A DNA stretch of 64,000 nt from Streptomyces sp. cg36. Lineage in GTDB: Bacteria; Actinomycetota; Actinomycetes; Streptomycetales; Streptomycetaceae. The stretch covers positions 6,291,501 through 6,355,500 of the forward strand of contig NZ_CP163520.1 of the NCBI RefSeq assembly GCF_041080675.1. The letters are read 5' to 3'. The first letter of the stretch is position 1; each line of letters opens with the position of its first letter. A program made the translations under genes and the position numbers. Positions 55,411 through 63,310 of the stretch are shown one piece after another. The notes under the pieces are model-generated. The model saw only the letters and a program-made list of their open reading frames with translations, made no database searches and was not told the origin of the DNA.

Positions 55411-55703
55411 GCATCCACCCCGACAACATCCTGGCCGACGGCGCGTACGACGAGCGGATGTACGACATCACGTTCGAGCCCGCGGGCAAGGGACGCTGGC
55501 GCGTCGTACGCGGCCTGGGCAACCACATCGGCTTCACCGTCCGGGACGGCTACTGGTGGGCCACCGAAGACGTCGACGGCCGCCGGTTCGGCTCCCGGTG
55601 GTCCCTGCGTTGGGTCGCCGCCCACGACCTTTCCCACCGTGCCCCGCTGAGCCGGGACGCCGACCCCGAATCCTTCCGCACTCCCCAGGAGCAGAACCGA
55701 TGA
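55407..55703 (+). CDS. Small aromatic protein, 98 aa
   Basis: A single beta-rich domain (MYDITFEPAGKGRWRVVRGL, FTVRDGYWWATEDVDGRRFG). GTGA overlap with the upstream gene and ATGA with the next. The composition resembles the 111-aa protein at 57691. No family recognised. Confidence 0.55.
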   Translation: MSIHPDNILADGAYDERMYDITFEPAGKGRWRVVRGLGNHIGFTVRDGYWWATEDVDGRRFGSRWSLRWVAAHDLSHRAPLSRDADPESFRTPQEQNR

Positions 55704-55903
55704 ACCCCGATGTCCGTACGTGGCCGATCACCCGGGGAGTCCGCGTCGTGCGCGGTGACCTGTGCCCGACCGGCGCCCACGACCCCCAGCCCACCCACGA
55801 CGGCTACTGCGCCGGATGCCTGGAAATGCTCGAAGCCCTTCACGAGCTGGGGCTCCTCAAGCCCGAGGACACCACCCCGACCAGCGAGACGAGCACCCCG
55901 TGA
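55700..55903 (+). CDS. Small zinc-site protein, 67 aa
   Basis: VRGDLCPTGAHDPQPTHDGY, then CAGCLEMLEALHELG: Cys/His positions fit one zinc site. ATGA coupling with upstream. Unknown. Confidence 0.5.
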   Translation: MNPDVRTWPITRGVRVVRGDLCPTGAHDPQPTHDGYCAGCLEMLEALHELGLLKPEDTTPTSETSTP

Positions 55904-56448
55904 CCACCACCCCGAAGGAATCCGTGGCCGACGGCGAACAGCTCCTCACCTTCGATCTCGCCCGCCGGGCCGTCAGCCGCAACGTGGCCGGCCCCGACGA
56001 GTTCGACCGCCTCACGGCATGGTGCAGCGACCTGGTCTTCAACATCCTGTCCGGGCACGGTGACGGCCTGGTCCACGTCGTCGCGTCCGCGCTCGTCACC
56101 GACCCCGACACCGGGCACGACGATCGCCTGATAGCCGTCGGCCACAGCAACATCCACGACGGCGCCCCTGTCCTCGCCGTCGGCAGCGAGGACGCCGTGT
56201 CGATGGCCCTGACCGTGGCGGTCGTCTCGGCCGCCGTGTGCGGACAAGTCGGCGGTATCGTCGCCCGCCACCACGCCACCGGCGGCGGGGAGACGGTCCG
56301 CGGGTGGCGCATCAGCCCAGGGGAAGTCGTCCCGCTGAAGGCCGGCGAGGTGTTCTCGGCGTACTGCACCGACGCGTTGACCGGGGAGCCGCTGTCGCCC
56401 GAGCCCGGCGTTGAGTACGCCGACGGCTTCCCGGTGATGCCCCGATGA
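55900..56448 (+). CDS. Unknown protein, 182 aa
   Basis: N-terminal helical part (LTFDLARRAVSRNVAGPDEF), then a hydrophobic alpha/beta core (LVHVVASALVTD, SMALTVAVVSAAVCGQVG) without clear membrane anchor, and a beta-rich end (GEVVPLKAGEVFSAYCTDAL). GTGA overlap. No family recognised. Confidence 0.55.
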   Translation: MTTTPKESVADGEQLLTFDLARRAVSRNVAGPDEFDRLTAWCSDLVFNILSGHGDGLVHVVASALVTDPDTGHDDRLIAVGHSNIHDGAPVLAVGSEDAVSMALTVAVVSAAVCGQVGGIVARHHATGGGETVRGWRISPGEVVPLKAGEVFSAYCTDALTGEPLSPEPGVEYADGFPVMPR

Positions 56449-56753
56449 TCAGCCACAGCTACAACGGGCCGGTCAAGGTCCAGCCGGTCAACGAGTGCGC
56501 GCTGTGCGACCAGGCCGTCCACGATGTCCCGGACCCGTCGCACACCGGCTGGAAGCAGACCGTGCACACGGACACCGGCGAGCGCGCCTGCCCGGACGCG
56601 GACTCACAGCCCCACCCGTGGAAGGCGTACGCGCAGGCCAAGCGCCGCTGCATGGACTGCAAGGGGCCCATCACCAGCCGACAGGACGCGTACGCGGACT
56701 ACACCGAGTGCGCCGCCTGCAAGACGTACACCCGCTACTCGATCGGAGACTGA
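56445..56753 (+). CDS. Small multi-zinc-ribbon protein, 102 aa
   Basis: CALCDQAVHDVPDPSHTG, ACPDADSQPH, RRCMDCKGP and YTECAACKTYTRYS hold four cysteine motifs, so at least one complete ribbon. ATGA overlap with upstream. Unknown. Confidence 0.55.
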   Translation: MISHSYNGPVKVQPVNECALCDQAVHDVPDPSHTGWKQTVHTDTGERACPDADSQPHPWKAYAQAKRRCMDCKGPITSRQDAYADYTECAACKTYTRYSIGD

Positions 56754-56755
56754 CC

Positions 56756-57163
56756 ATGAGCGTGCTGGAGACCACCGCGGCCGACGCCGAGCTGGAGCGG
56801 ATATCGGACGAGCTCGACGCCTTGTACGTGGTGTACCGGGAGGCGAACGAGAGGATCGCCCGGCTGACGGTCGCCGCGCTCGGGCGGGCGGCCGCGCTGC
56901 ATCTGCCGGACGCCGCGTTCCTGGAGCTCGACGAGTCCGACCAGGAAGGCTGCTACTACACGATCGGCAACTACCTGAGCGCGACCGGTGAGCTGGTCGA
57001 GATCCCGGAGGGCCTGACGGACGGCTTCTGGTCGATCGTGAACAACCTGGGCGACGACAACTGGCAGCACTGGCAGACGGAGTTCTGCCAGGCCCGACAG
57101 TACGGCGGGTACCTGCTCGACCTGGACAAGGCTCGCGCGATGCCACTGGAACTCACCGCCTGA
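56756..57163 (+). CDS. Unknown acidic helical protein, 135 aa
   Basis: TAADAELERISDELDALYVV begins a coiled coil; the C-terminal half (GCYYTIGNYLSATGELVEIP, DNWQHWQTEFCQARQYGGYL) is mixed. Last gene of this coupled set. No family recognised. Confidence 0.55.
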   Translation: MSVLETTAADAELERISDELDALYVVYREANERIARLTVAALGRAAALHLPDAAFLELDESDQEGCYYTIGNYLSATGELVEIPEGLTDGFWSIVNNLGDDNWQHWQTEFCQARQYGGYLLDLDKARAMPLELTA

Positions 57164-57177
57164 CCAACTCCCGCCCC

Positions 57178-57250
57178 ATATGGGCCACTTCACCCCAGCC
57201 AGGTTTGCCCAGTATGCCCCTGTTTCGGATGCTTGAAGCACACCGAGAAC
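57178..57250 (+). promoter_or_regulatory. Early promoter/operator cassette, group II, copy 4
   Basis: ATATGGGCCACTTCACCCC, operator arm degraded, -35 TTGCCC (57205), 17-bp spacer, -10 GATGCT (57228), leader TGAAGCACACCGAGAACG. Confidence 0.7.
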
Positions 57251-57267
57251 GAGACAAGGACACCACC

Positions 57268-57585
57268 ATGGGCGCCGCCGACTTCATCACCACCGCCACC
57301 GCCAAGGACGCCACCGCCGCCTTCCACCAGGCCCAGGACACAGCCCGCTACGAGTACGGACACGGCGGCTACACCGGGACCATCGCCGAGAAGCACGACC
57401 TCCGCCTCGCCACCTACAAGGTCCTCGACTCCGAGGAAGCCGCCGAACAGCTCGCCCAGAAGTTCCTCGACGACAACCACCCCTACTACGCCGACAAGTG
57501 GGGACCGGCCGGTGCCATCGAGTTCAAGACCGACAACAAGGACGGCGAGCGCTCCTTCGTCCTGTTCGGCTGGGCCTCCTGCTGA
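57268..57585 (+). CDS. Unknown protein, 105 aa
   Basis: ATG with AGACAAGGAC upstream. Helix (KDATAAFHQAQDTARYEYGH), Gly-rich turn and a beta sheet (GAIEFKTDN, ERSFVLFGWASC). Resembles single-domain proteins common in actinophage early regions. Followed by a hairpin. Confidence 0.6.
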   Translation: MGAADFITTATAKDATAAFHQAQDTARYEYGHGGYTGTIAEKHDLRLATYKVLDSEEAAEQLAQKFLDDNHPYYADKWGPAGAIEFKTDNKDGERSFVLFGWASC

Positions 57586-57609
57586 CCGCAGACGAGCCCC
57601 CTTCATACC

Positions 57610-57659
57610 GCCGGAGGGCCGGGAGTTTCCCAGCTGGCTGCTGTCCTCGGCCCTCCGGC
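57610..57659. terminator. Hairpin in the early region
   Basis: Perfect 12-bp stem GCCGGAGGGCCG / CGGCCCTCCGGC with a 26-nt loop. Confidence 0.55.
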
Positions 57660-57690
57660 ACCCCCACTCGAAAGACCCCGAAGGCCACCG

Positions 57691-58026
57691 ATGATCCAGA
57701 TGCGCCCCGCGCCCCACATCACCCCGCCCGAGCGCGCCGACTACCGCGCCCACGACGAAGACCCGCCGGACGGCACCATGACCCGGGCCGGCTGGGAAGC
57801 GGTGCAGTCCGGCACCGACCGCGGCGTCTGGCGCGTCTACGAGAACGGCCGGCGGCGCGGCGCACTCGAAGCCCCGAACACACGGAGCGAGGGCTGGTGG
57901 GCCGACGTACGACCCCGGGAAGGCCGGGACATCGAGCTCGGTACCGCCTTCACCGACAAACACGCGGCCGCGGCCGCCGTCCGCGCCTGGCACCTGCACC
58001 ACAACGCCCCCGAGGACCCCTCGTGA
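57691..58026 (+). CDS. Unknown protein, 111 aa
   Basis: The central WEAVQSGTDRGVWRVYENGR, then GWWADVRPREG resembles the 98-aa protein at 55407 in aromatic content. A C-terminal helix (HAAAAAVRAWHLHHNAPED) ends it. GTGA coupling with the next gene. Confidence 0.55.
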   Translation: MIQMRPAPHITPPERADYRAHDEDPPDGTMTRAGWEAVQSGTDRGVWRVYENGRRRGALEAPNTRSEGWWADVRPREGRDIELGTAFTDKHAAAAAVRAWHLHHNAPEDPS

Positions 58027-58205
58027 CCGACACCGTGACCCTGAACAGCACGAACATCGCCGCCCTGGCCCGCAACAGCACTTGTTTCGACATCACCCAG
58101 TGCGGCGTGTGCGGCGACGACTTCGGCGTCCACGAACGCCTGGTCATCGAGTTCCACCCGGACGACACGTTCATGGTCGTCGACTGCGACCGCCACCAGA
58201 ACTGA
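58023..58205 (+). CDS. Small protein with Cys pair, 60 aa
   Basis: STCFDITQCGVCGDDFGVHE and VVDCDRHQN give four Cys and a His, a likely zinc site. GTGA overlap with the gene before. Unknown. Confidence 0.55.
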   Translation: MTDTVTLNSTNIAALARNSTCFDITQCGVCGDDFGVHERLVIEFHPDDTFMVVDCDRHQN

Positions 58206-58236
58206 CCCACCCCCACCCCGAAAGCAGAAGATCCGC

Positions 58237-58656
58237 ATGGCCCGCCCCACTCTCCCCGTCCTCGCCGCCACGCTCGGCGTCCTCGCCCTCGGCACCGCCG
58301 CCTGTACCAGCACGCCCGCGGCGAAGACCGAGAAGCCGAGGCCGCTCTCCTCCCTGCCGACCGCCGTCTTCCCCACCCCGCCCCCGGCCGTGCCCAGCCA
58401 GTCGGCACCGGCCGAGGCGGAGAACAAGAACCACGGCTCCGTGACCAAAGCCAAGTTCGACGAGATCACGACCGGCATGACCGTCAAGGAGGTGCTGGAC
58501 CTGATCGGCCAGGGCTGCGACAAGACCAGCCAGACGGACATCGCCGGGTCCACGTCCGCCTCGTACACGTGCAGGCAGGGCCAGTGGGGCGCGAACGCCG
58601 TGTTCTCGTTCACCAACGGCACCCTCACCTCGAAGGCCCAGTCGAGCCTGAGCTGA
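58237..58656 (+). CDS. Lipoprotein with BLIP/BamE-like domain, 139 aa
   Basis: Signal peptide with lipobox LGTAAC (Cys near residue 23), a Pro/Ser-rich linker, and a C-terminal domain starting VTKAKFDEITTGMTVKEVLD, then LIGQGCDK and AVFSFTNGTLTSKAQSSL. This matches the DUF3862/BamE/BLIP-type fold. Anchored outside the cell; may bind a protein or alter the surface in the lysogen. ATG with AGAAGATCCGC upstream. Confidence 0.8.
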   Translation: MARPTLPVLAATLGVLALGTAACTSTPAAKTEKPRPLSSLPTAVFPTPPPAVPSQSAPAEAENKNHGSVTKAKFDEITTGMTVKEVLDLIGQGCDKTSQTDIAGSTSASYTCRQGQWGANAVFSFTNGTLTSKAQSSLS

Positions 58657-58691
58657 CCCGGCTGTCAGACCCGACAAGGACACTCCAAGAC

Positions 58692-59090
58692 ATGAGCACC
58701 GAACCAACCGCCCACCACTACGCCCGCCAGGCCGAAGGCGTCCGCCAGATCGCGGCCGTCCTGCGCACCTACCCGGAGCTGCACACCGTCGAGCTGGCCT
58801 CACCCGTCGGCGCGCACCCGCTCGCCGAACTCGCCGCCATCAACCCCAACGAGCTCGACCAGGACGCCGACGAACTCGCCACAGAAGCCGCCTACGCCGA
58901 GCGCACCGCCGAGATCAACCAGCGTGCAGCGGAGGCCGGCACCCGCAACCGGGCAGCGCGGTGCACCGAACCCGGCTGCGGGCACTCTGGGATCAACCAC
59001 TCTGACCGGATCACCGAGGACGGCCGCATTCCGTGCGCGATGCCCACCTGCCGGTGCTCCGACCTCACCTTCGAGGCCGCAGGGGTCTGA
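58692..59090 (+). CDS. Unknown protein with C-terminal zinc site, 132 aa
   Basis: An acidic helical region (NELDQDADELATEAAYAERT) and a C-terminal metal site: CTEPGCGHSGINHSD, CAMPTCRCSDLTF. The Cys/His order suits one or two zinc ions. Alone in its transcript after the lipoprotein gene. Confidence 0.55.
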   Translation: MSTEPTAHHYARQAEGVRQIAAVLRTYPELHTVELASPVGAHPLAELAAINPNELDQDADELATEAAYAERTAEINQRAAEAGTRNRAARCTEPGCGHSGINHSDRITEDGRIPCAMPTCRCSDLTFEAAGV

Positions 59091-59189
59091 CGGCCTGCTG
59101 TGTGTCGAGTACTTGCGGCAGCGCATCACGCGGACGAGTGACGGCGGTTTGGGTGAGTGCGAGGCGCGACGTCATACTTGATACGCGGA

Positions 59190-59260
59190 GCATCACTCGG
59201 TTTTGGGGCCGAACAACCCCAGGCTAATGTTTAGGTACACACCGAGAGTGCGAGTGCCGC
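59190..59260 (+). promoter_or_regulatory. Early promoter cassette, divergent copy before the integrase-proximal gene
   Basis: CATCACTCGG, -35 TTGGGG (59203), 16-bp spacer, -10 TAATGT (59225) and leader TTAGGTACACACCGAGAGTG. The leader matches group II; the operator arm is lost. It drives the gene at 59316. Confidence 0.55.
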
Positions 59261-59315
59261 GCGGCGAACCACCCACAAGGGCGGCTCGTCCCGCAATCGA
59301 CACTCGGGAGCTCCC

Positions 59316-59564
59316 TTGCCGTCCAGCCGCCGTGAGCCGCAATCAGGCGCGAGCGAGAGCGAGAAGCGGCAGATGCCAGCCGTTGTCCGCACCACGGACG
59401 ACGTAGAGGCCGTAGAAGCCATTTGCAAGAGGCGGGGACTGTACGACCGGGTTTTTCCGCTGGAGCGCCACTACGACAAGGACGAGTGGCTGGTCGTGTG
59501 CGCGGAGGGCCTGATCCCAGCGGATGAGATCCGGTCGACCATCATTGACGTGCGGGAGGGCTAG
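59316..59564 (+). CDS. Small protein next to the integrase, possible recombination directionality factor, 82 aa
   Basis: TTG with CGGGAG upstream; ATG 59373 would give 63 aa. The folded part VRTTDDVEAVEAICKRRGLY and WLVVCAEGLIPADEIRSTII is a small acidic alpha/beta domain. It overlaps the integrase gene end by 4 nt, convergently, and lies behind its own early promoter. Directionality factors of serine integrases are often small unrelated proteins near int, hence this guess; no sequence proof. Confidence 0.5.
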   Translation: MPSSRREPQSGASESEKRQMPAVVRTTDDVEAVEAICKRRGLYDRVFPLERHYDKDEWLVVCAEGLIPADEIRSTIIDVREG

Positions 59565-61276
59565 GACCTGGCCAGGGCCTTGGTGCGAGCACGGCGAGTG
59601 AGCGGCTTCGTGAGGAGTCCGGAGGCGAGGAGTTCGACGTGCTGCTCACGCGAGACATTCACGGCTGCCCATTCCCGAGCGTCGGGGTTGGGCAGGTCGT
59701 CCGGTAGGGCGCCCGCCAGCTCGACGAGACGGCGAAGGTTGCCGATGTGGACGAGAGCACCGTTCTGCTCGCCGTCCGCGCCGGTACGCCACACGATGAT
59801 GCGGACCTCGGTGTCCTCCAGAAACCGGCGCTTGGCGATGTTGTCCATCGCCTTCCACTTCTGGGCGATCGTGCGGCCTGTCAACTGGTAGTGGGGCTTG
59901 GCCTCGCGGACGGGAAGCGACTCGATCTTCTTGACCTTGTCCATGAGGGTCTGGTGGGTGCGCTCGTAGCCGTCCTCGTCGCCTTCGTAGAAACCCTCGG
60001 CGTACCGCACCCCGAGCCGGTTGAGACGGTTCCGCAGATGGGCCAGTTCCTCGGTGTGATCCTCGCCCGGGTCCACCGTTTTACGGACTTCCTGAAGGTG
60101 ACCGGCGACGTTCAACAGAGCCCCTTCCACAAGGTCGTCGAGTTCGGTCAGCTTGTACGCGGCCCGGTCGGTGCAGTCCGGGTTCATGCTGGTCGTGCAC
60201 CGGTAGTAGAAGTAGTCGGCCGTCGTGCCGTCAACGCGGGGCTTGTAGCACCCCTGGTAGTGGATGGTGCCCCCGCAGGAGAAGCACAGGGGGACACCCG
60301 ACAGGAGCGACTTGTCGGTATCGGCTTTGGCCGGCTGGTTGATGCGCGGTGGCCGTTTGGATTGGAGCTTGGCCCCCACCTTCCGCCAGCGGGTAGGGGA
60401 GAGGAGCGGTGATGGCGTGAACACGAGGGGTTCACCGCTGTCGTCCTCGTAGATCTCATGTTTCAAAGCCACGTATCCGGCTGCCGCGGGGTGGGTGAGG
60501 AGCTGGCCGATCGCTCTTGGCCACCACTTGTAGCCCTTGACGGGCCTTCCGGCCCGCTGGTTTAGGAAGTCGAGCCAGGTGAGGATGCCGCGGCCTTCGA
60601 AATGCCGGGCGAGGTCGTGGGTGGACGCGTCGTCTTCGAGGACCCAGTCGGCCATGTCGGCCATGTAGGCGCCGTATTCGTGCTCCGGGGCCAGGAGGTA
60701 CCGGGGCTTGCCTTCGGCGTCGACGCCGGTGCGTTCGGGGAGGTAGCCGAAGCTGGGGTTCCCGCCGGCCCAGAACTTGTTGTTGCGCATCCACAAGGCG
60801 GTGAGTGTGCACCGCTCACGGATCTTCCGCAGCTCCTCGGCGGCCTGCACCGCCCGCCCCATGATGATCCATCTGCCGATGGGGGTGAACATGTCGAAGC
60901 CGGGGTCGTCCAGGACAATCAGGAGCTTTCCCTGGTCCAACAGCCAGTTCACGAACGCCATCGCGTGCCGGTCGTCGCGGCCGAGCCGGTCCTGAGTGGT
61001 GATCACCATGACGTCCCACGCGTCACGCTTCTCGTTCAGCCACTGTCCCAGCTGCGGCCGGTCCGGCAGGTCGATCGCCCCCGAGACGGACCGGTCGACG
61101 GCCACACCGGCAAGGGGGCGGCCGGTCCAGTCGCGAAAGCCATGGAGTGGGCCGAGCTGGCGTTGGATCGAGCTGGAGGTGTCACGGTCGATGCTCACGC
61201 GGGCCATCAGGAGCAAGCGGGCCACCGGATCGAGGTTCCGGACCTGGGGGTGATCGGCGAAGTACACGAGCGACAT
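59561..61276 (-). CDS. Large serine integrase, 571 aa
   Basis: Catalytic domain with nucleophile Ser28 (MARVSIDRDTSSSIQRQ), DRSVSGAI and TTQDRLGRDDRHAM with catalytic Arg. The recombinase domain (NPSFGYLPERTGVDAEGKPR, RHFEGRGILTWLDFLNQRAG) and zinc-ribbon domain (CFSCGG, CTTSMNPDC) follow. A coiled coil near 420-480 is typical for synapsis control. The full 571 aa is the normal length. It inserts the element between attP and a chromosomal attB; the nearby soxR side shows this is the right junction. Convergent with the small protein at 59316. Confidence 0.95.
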   Translation of the reverse strand: MSLVYFADHPQVRNLDPVARLLLMARVSIDRDTSSSIQRQLGPLHGFRDWTGRPLAGVAVDRSVSGAIDLPDRPQLGQWLNEKRDAWDVMVITTQDRLGRDDRHAMAFVNWLLDQGKLLIVLDDPGFDMFTPIGRWIIMGRAVQAAEELRKIRERCTLTALWMRNNKFWAGGNPSFGYLPERTGVDAEGKPRYLLAPEHEYGAYMADMADWVLEDDASTHDLARHFEGRGILTWLDFLNQRAGRPVKGYKWWPRAIGQLLTHPAAAGYVALKHEIYEDDSGEPLVFTPSPLLSPTRWRKVGAKLQSKRPPRINQPAKADTDKSLLSGVPLCFSCGGTIHYQGCYKPRVDGTTADYFYYRCTTSMNPDCTDRAAYKLTELDDLVEGALLNVAGHLQEVRKTVDPGEDHTEELAHLRNRLNRLGVRYAEGFYEGDEDGYERTHQTLMDKVKKIESLPVREAKPHYQLTGRTIAQKWKAMDNIAKRRFLEDTEVRIIVWRTGADGEQNGALVHIGNLRRLVELAGALPDDLPNPDAREWAAVNVSREQHVELLASGLLTKPLTRRARTKALARS

Positions 61277-61809
61277 ACCAGTGCAACTTCTGGGATGGGG
61301 TTGGAGTTATGCCGTGCACGACACGGCGCCCGTGTGGTGAACGACAAGCGGGCCGGCCGATGCAAGTCTCGGGTGGGGAAGGGGCTGTTGGGGGCCCTGA
61401 GTGTGCCGAACGCGTCGAGAGGGCAGCGCCATTTCAGAGCACGGGGTGGCCAGGGAGCCGCCGGGTGCGGTTGGATAGCCCGACGGCGTGAAAAACGCCG
61501 AGGCCAAGTGAATGTGTCAGCCAACCGGCCGTTTCCGGCAAGCTGGCAGACTCACTTGACCTCGGCGTCAACCCGGCTGGTAACCGGGTCTAGCGCCGCC
61601 CCGACTAAGAAAACGGCGCCCGATGGCGCCCGACCCTGTAGCAAGCAAGGCGCCGATGCTGACTGTAGCGAATGGACCAGACGGGCGAAACCCGGGCGGA
61701 GCCACCGGCACTGCCAACACGGCCGTTGAAGCACGCCCGCCGGGCGAAACCATGAGCATCCCCAGGCCAGTGGGGTCCGCCAGAGTTTCTACGTGTTTTG
61801 ATTCACCGC
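61277..61809. other. Probable element/chromosome junction, no gene
   Basis: A 533-bp space between the integrase and soxR, where one attachment half-site is expected. It holds a 25-bp imperfect inverted repeat (see next entry) and smaller GC hairpins such as GGCGCC-CGAT-GGCGCC (61614-61629 area). No direct copy of the other end is available in the window, so the crossover point cannot be set. Confidence 0.55.
61496..61567. repeat. Long imperfect inverted repeat near the junction
   Basis: Arms 61496-61520 and 61543-61567 match at 21 of 25 positions (core CGCCGAGG.CAAGTGA) with a 22-nt loop. May be a terminator, an integrase or directionality-factor site, or a regulatory hairpin. Confidence 0.6.
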
Positions 61810-62310
61810 GTGCCGCAGATTCCAGAGAAGGTCCACGAGCTCACCGTCGGACAGCTGTCCGCACGCAGTGGGGCCGCCGTTTCCGCCCTGCACTTCTATG
61901 AGTCCAAGGGCCTGATCAGCAGCCGCCGGACCTCGGGCAACCAGCGCCGCTACAGCCGTGACGTGCTGCGCCGCGTCGCCTTCGTACGGGCCGCCCAGCG
62001 CGTCGGCATCCCGCTCGCCACCATCCGCGACGCCCTGGCCGAGCTGCCCGAGGAGCGCACCCCGACGCGCGAGGACTGGGCGCGCCTCTCCGAGACCTGG
62101 CGCTCCGAACTCGACGAGCGCATCCGGCAGTTGGACCGGCTGCGCAACCACCTGACGGACTGCATCGGCTGCGGCTGCCTGTCCCTGGAGACCTGTGTGC
62201 TCTCCAACCCGGACGACATCTCGGGCGAGCGCCTCACCGGTTCACGGCTGCTGCCCGAACGCAGGAAGCGGCGCCCCGCGCCCGGCGGCCCGGCCTGCGA
62301 GGACTGCTAG
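61810..62310 (+). CDS. soxR: Redox-sensing MerR-family regulator SoxR, 166 aa
   Basis: MerR winged helix with [20 protein letters not shown] and the dimer helix [20 protein letters not shown]. The [2Fe-2S] motif [12 protein letters not shown] near the C-terminus is the SoxR signature. The family senses redox-active compounds and, in Streptomyces, controls a small regulon. GTG 61810 begins at the conserved [16 protein letters not shown]; a TTG at 61798 is upstream. Chromosomal gene directly beside the element, whose insertion may have replaced its upstream region. Confidence 0.95.
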   Translation: MPQIPEKVHELTVGQLSARSGAAVSALHFYESKGLISSRRTSGNQRRYSRDVLRRVAFVRAAQRVGIPLATIRDALAELPEERTPTREDWARLSETWRSELDERIRQLDRLRNHLTDCIGCGCLSLETCVLSNPDDISGERLTGSRLLPERRKRRPAPGGPACEDC

Positions 62311-62364
62311 GGCGTGTCTTTCGGATCTTGTCGGCTTCGAAGTGCCCGTGCCGTCGTGCGACAT

Positions 62365-62409
62365 CGCGGGGGCGGCGCCGGGCGGCCACCGGCCGCGTCC
62401 GCCCCCGCG
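62365..62409. terminator. Hairpin between soxR and the convergent gene
   Basis: CGCGGGGGCGG pairs with CCGCCCCCGCG, loop rich in GGC/GCC, between the two stops. Confidence 0.65.
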
Positions 62410-62413
62410 AGTC

Positions 62414-63025
62414 TCATGCCGCCGATGCCAGCGCTCCGCGCCGCACCGACTTGGCGCGGCACAGTGCCTCGCCGGTGAGGACCGGCTGCGGCACCAGGAT
62501 TCCGCAGCCCGCGCAGACCGGCCCGCACCACGGGTCGTGCGCCAGGTCGCGCTTCCAGACGAGCCGCTGCCCGCCGCAGACCGGGCAGTCCGCGCCGGGC
62601 ACCGCCCGCAGCGCGGCGATCAGCCGGCCGAGCACCTCGGCCAGCGGCTGCGCCGGATGCACCGACGGGTCCTCGCACCAGGCGACCCCGAAGCCGCCCC
62701 AGGTCCGCCGGTGCCAGTCGTCGAAGGAGCCCGGGATCCGCAGGCCCGCGTGCTTCTCGCGCTTGCGGCGGGCCGCGAACTCCGCCTCGTACCCGAGCCA
62801 GACGGCCCGCGCCGCCTCCAGTTCGTCGAGCGCGGCCACCAGCCGCAGCGGATCGGGCGCCCGGTCCTCCGGTGCGATGCCGTGGCTGCGGCACAGATGG
62901 TCCCAGGTCGCCCGGTGCCCGTAGGGGGCGAACCGCTCCAGGCACTTGCGCAGCGAGTACCGGCGCAGCGCGAGATCGTTTCCGGGGTCGCGCACCTGTC
63001 TCGCCAGACTGCGGAATCCAGCCAT
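62414..63025 (-). CDS. Conserved protein with C-terminal zinc ribbon, 203 aa, chromosomal
   Basis: ATG at 63025 has GGAGGTGGCAG upstream. Helical N-terminal half (ALRRYSLRKCLERFAPYGHR, TWDHLCRSHGIAPED) and a C-terminal zinc ribbon (DCPVCGGQRLVWKRDLAHD, CGPVCAGCG). Conserved-looking streptomycete protein with no known function. Convergent with soxR. Confidence 0.75.
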   Translation of the reverse strand: MAGFRSLARQVRDPGNDLALRRYSLRKCLERFAPYGHRATWDHLCRSHGIAPEDRAPDPLRLVAALDELEAARAVWLGYEAEFAARRKREKHAGLRIPGSFDDWHRRTWGGFGVAWCEDPSVHPAQPLAEVLGRLIAALRAVPGADCPVCGGQRLVWKRDLAHDPWCGPVCAGCGILVPQPVLTGEALCRAKSVRRGALASAA

Positions 63026-63310
63026 GACCCTGCCACCTCCGTCGCTCGTACTTCGGTGAATTGCTTCGGCGTCGAGGAATGGACGTACGGCTACCCGATC
63101 CGGCTCCATCGAAAATCCAATGGCGGCCATCAGGCGGCGCGGACCGAAAACCGCCGGGCGCCCCCCTTCGTGCTCCGGGCGCCCCGCGCCGGTCGCTGTG
63201 ACGGTTCCGGGAAGGTGGCGCACGTTCGGAAAAGGTGACGTGTGTTCATCTTCCCTTCCTGCGGTACCCCTCAGTAACCTCCGCCGCATCGGTCCTCTCT
63301 AGGAGCACGC

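Noticed and set aside
61277..61809. tRNA or tmRNA gene as integration target
   Set aside because: No cloverleaf or TTCRANY-type arm could be found; large serine integrases usually do not use tRNA genes.
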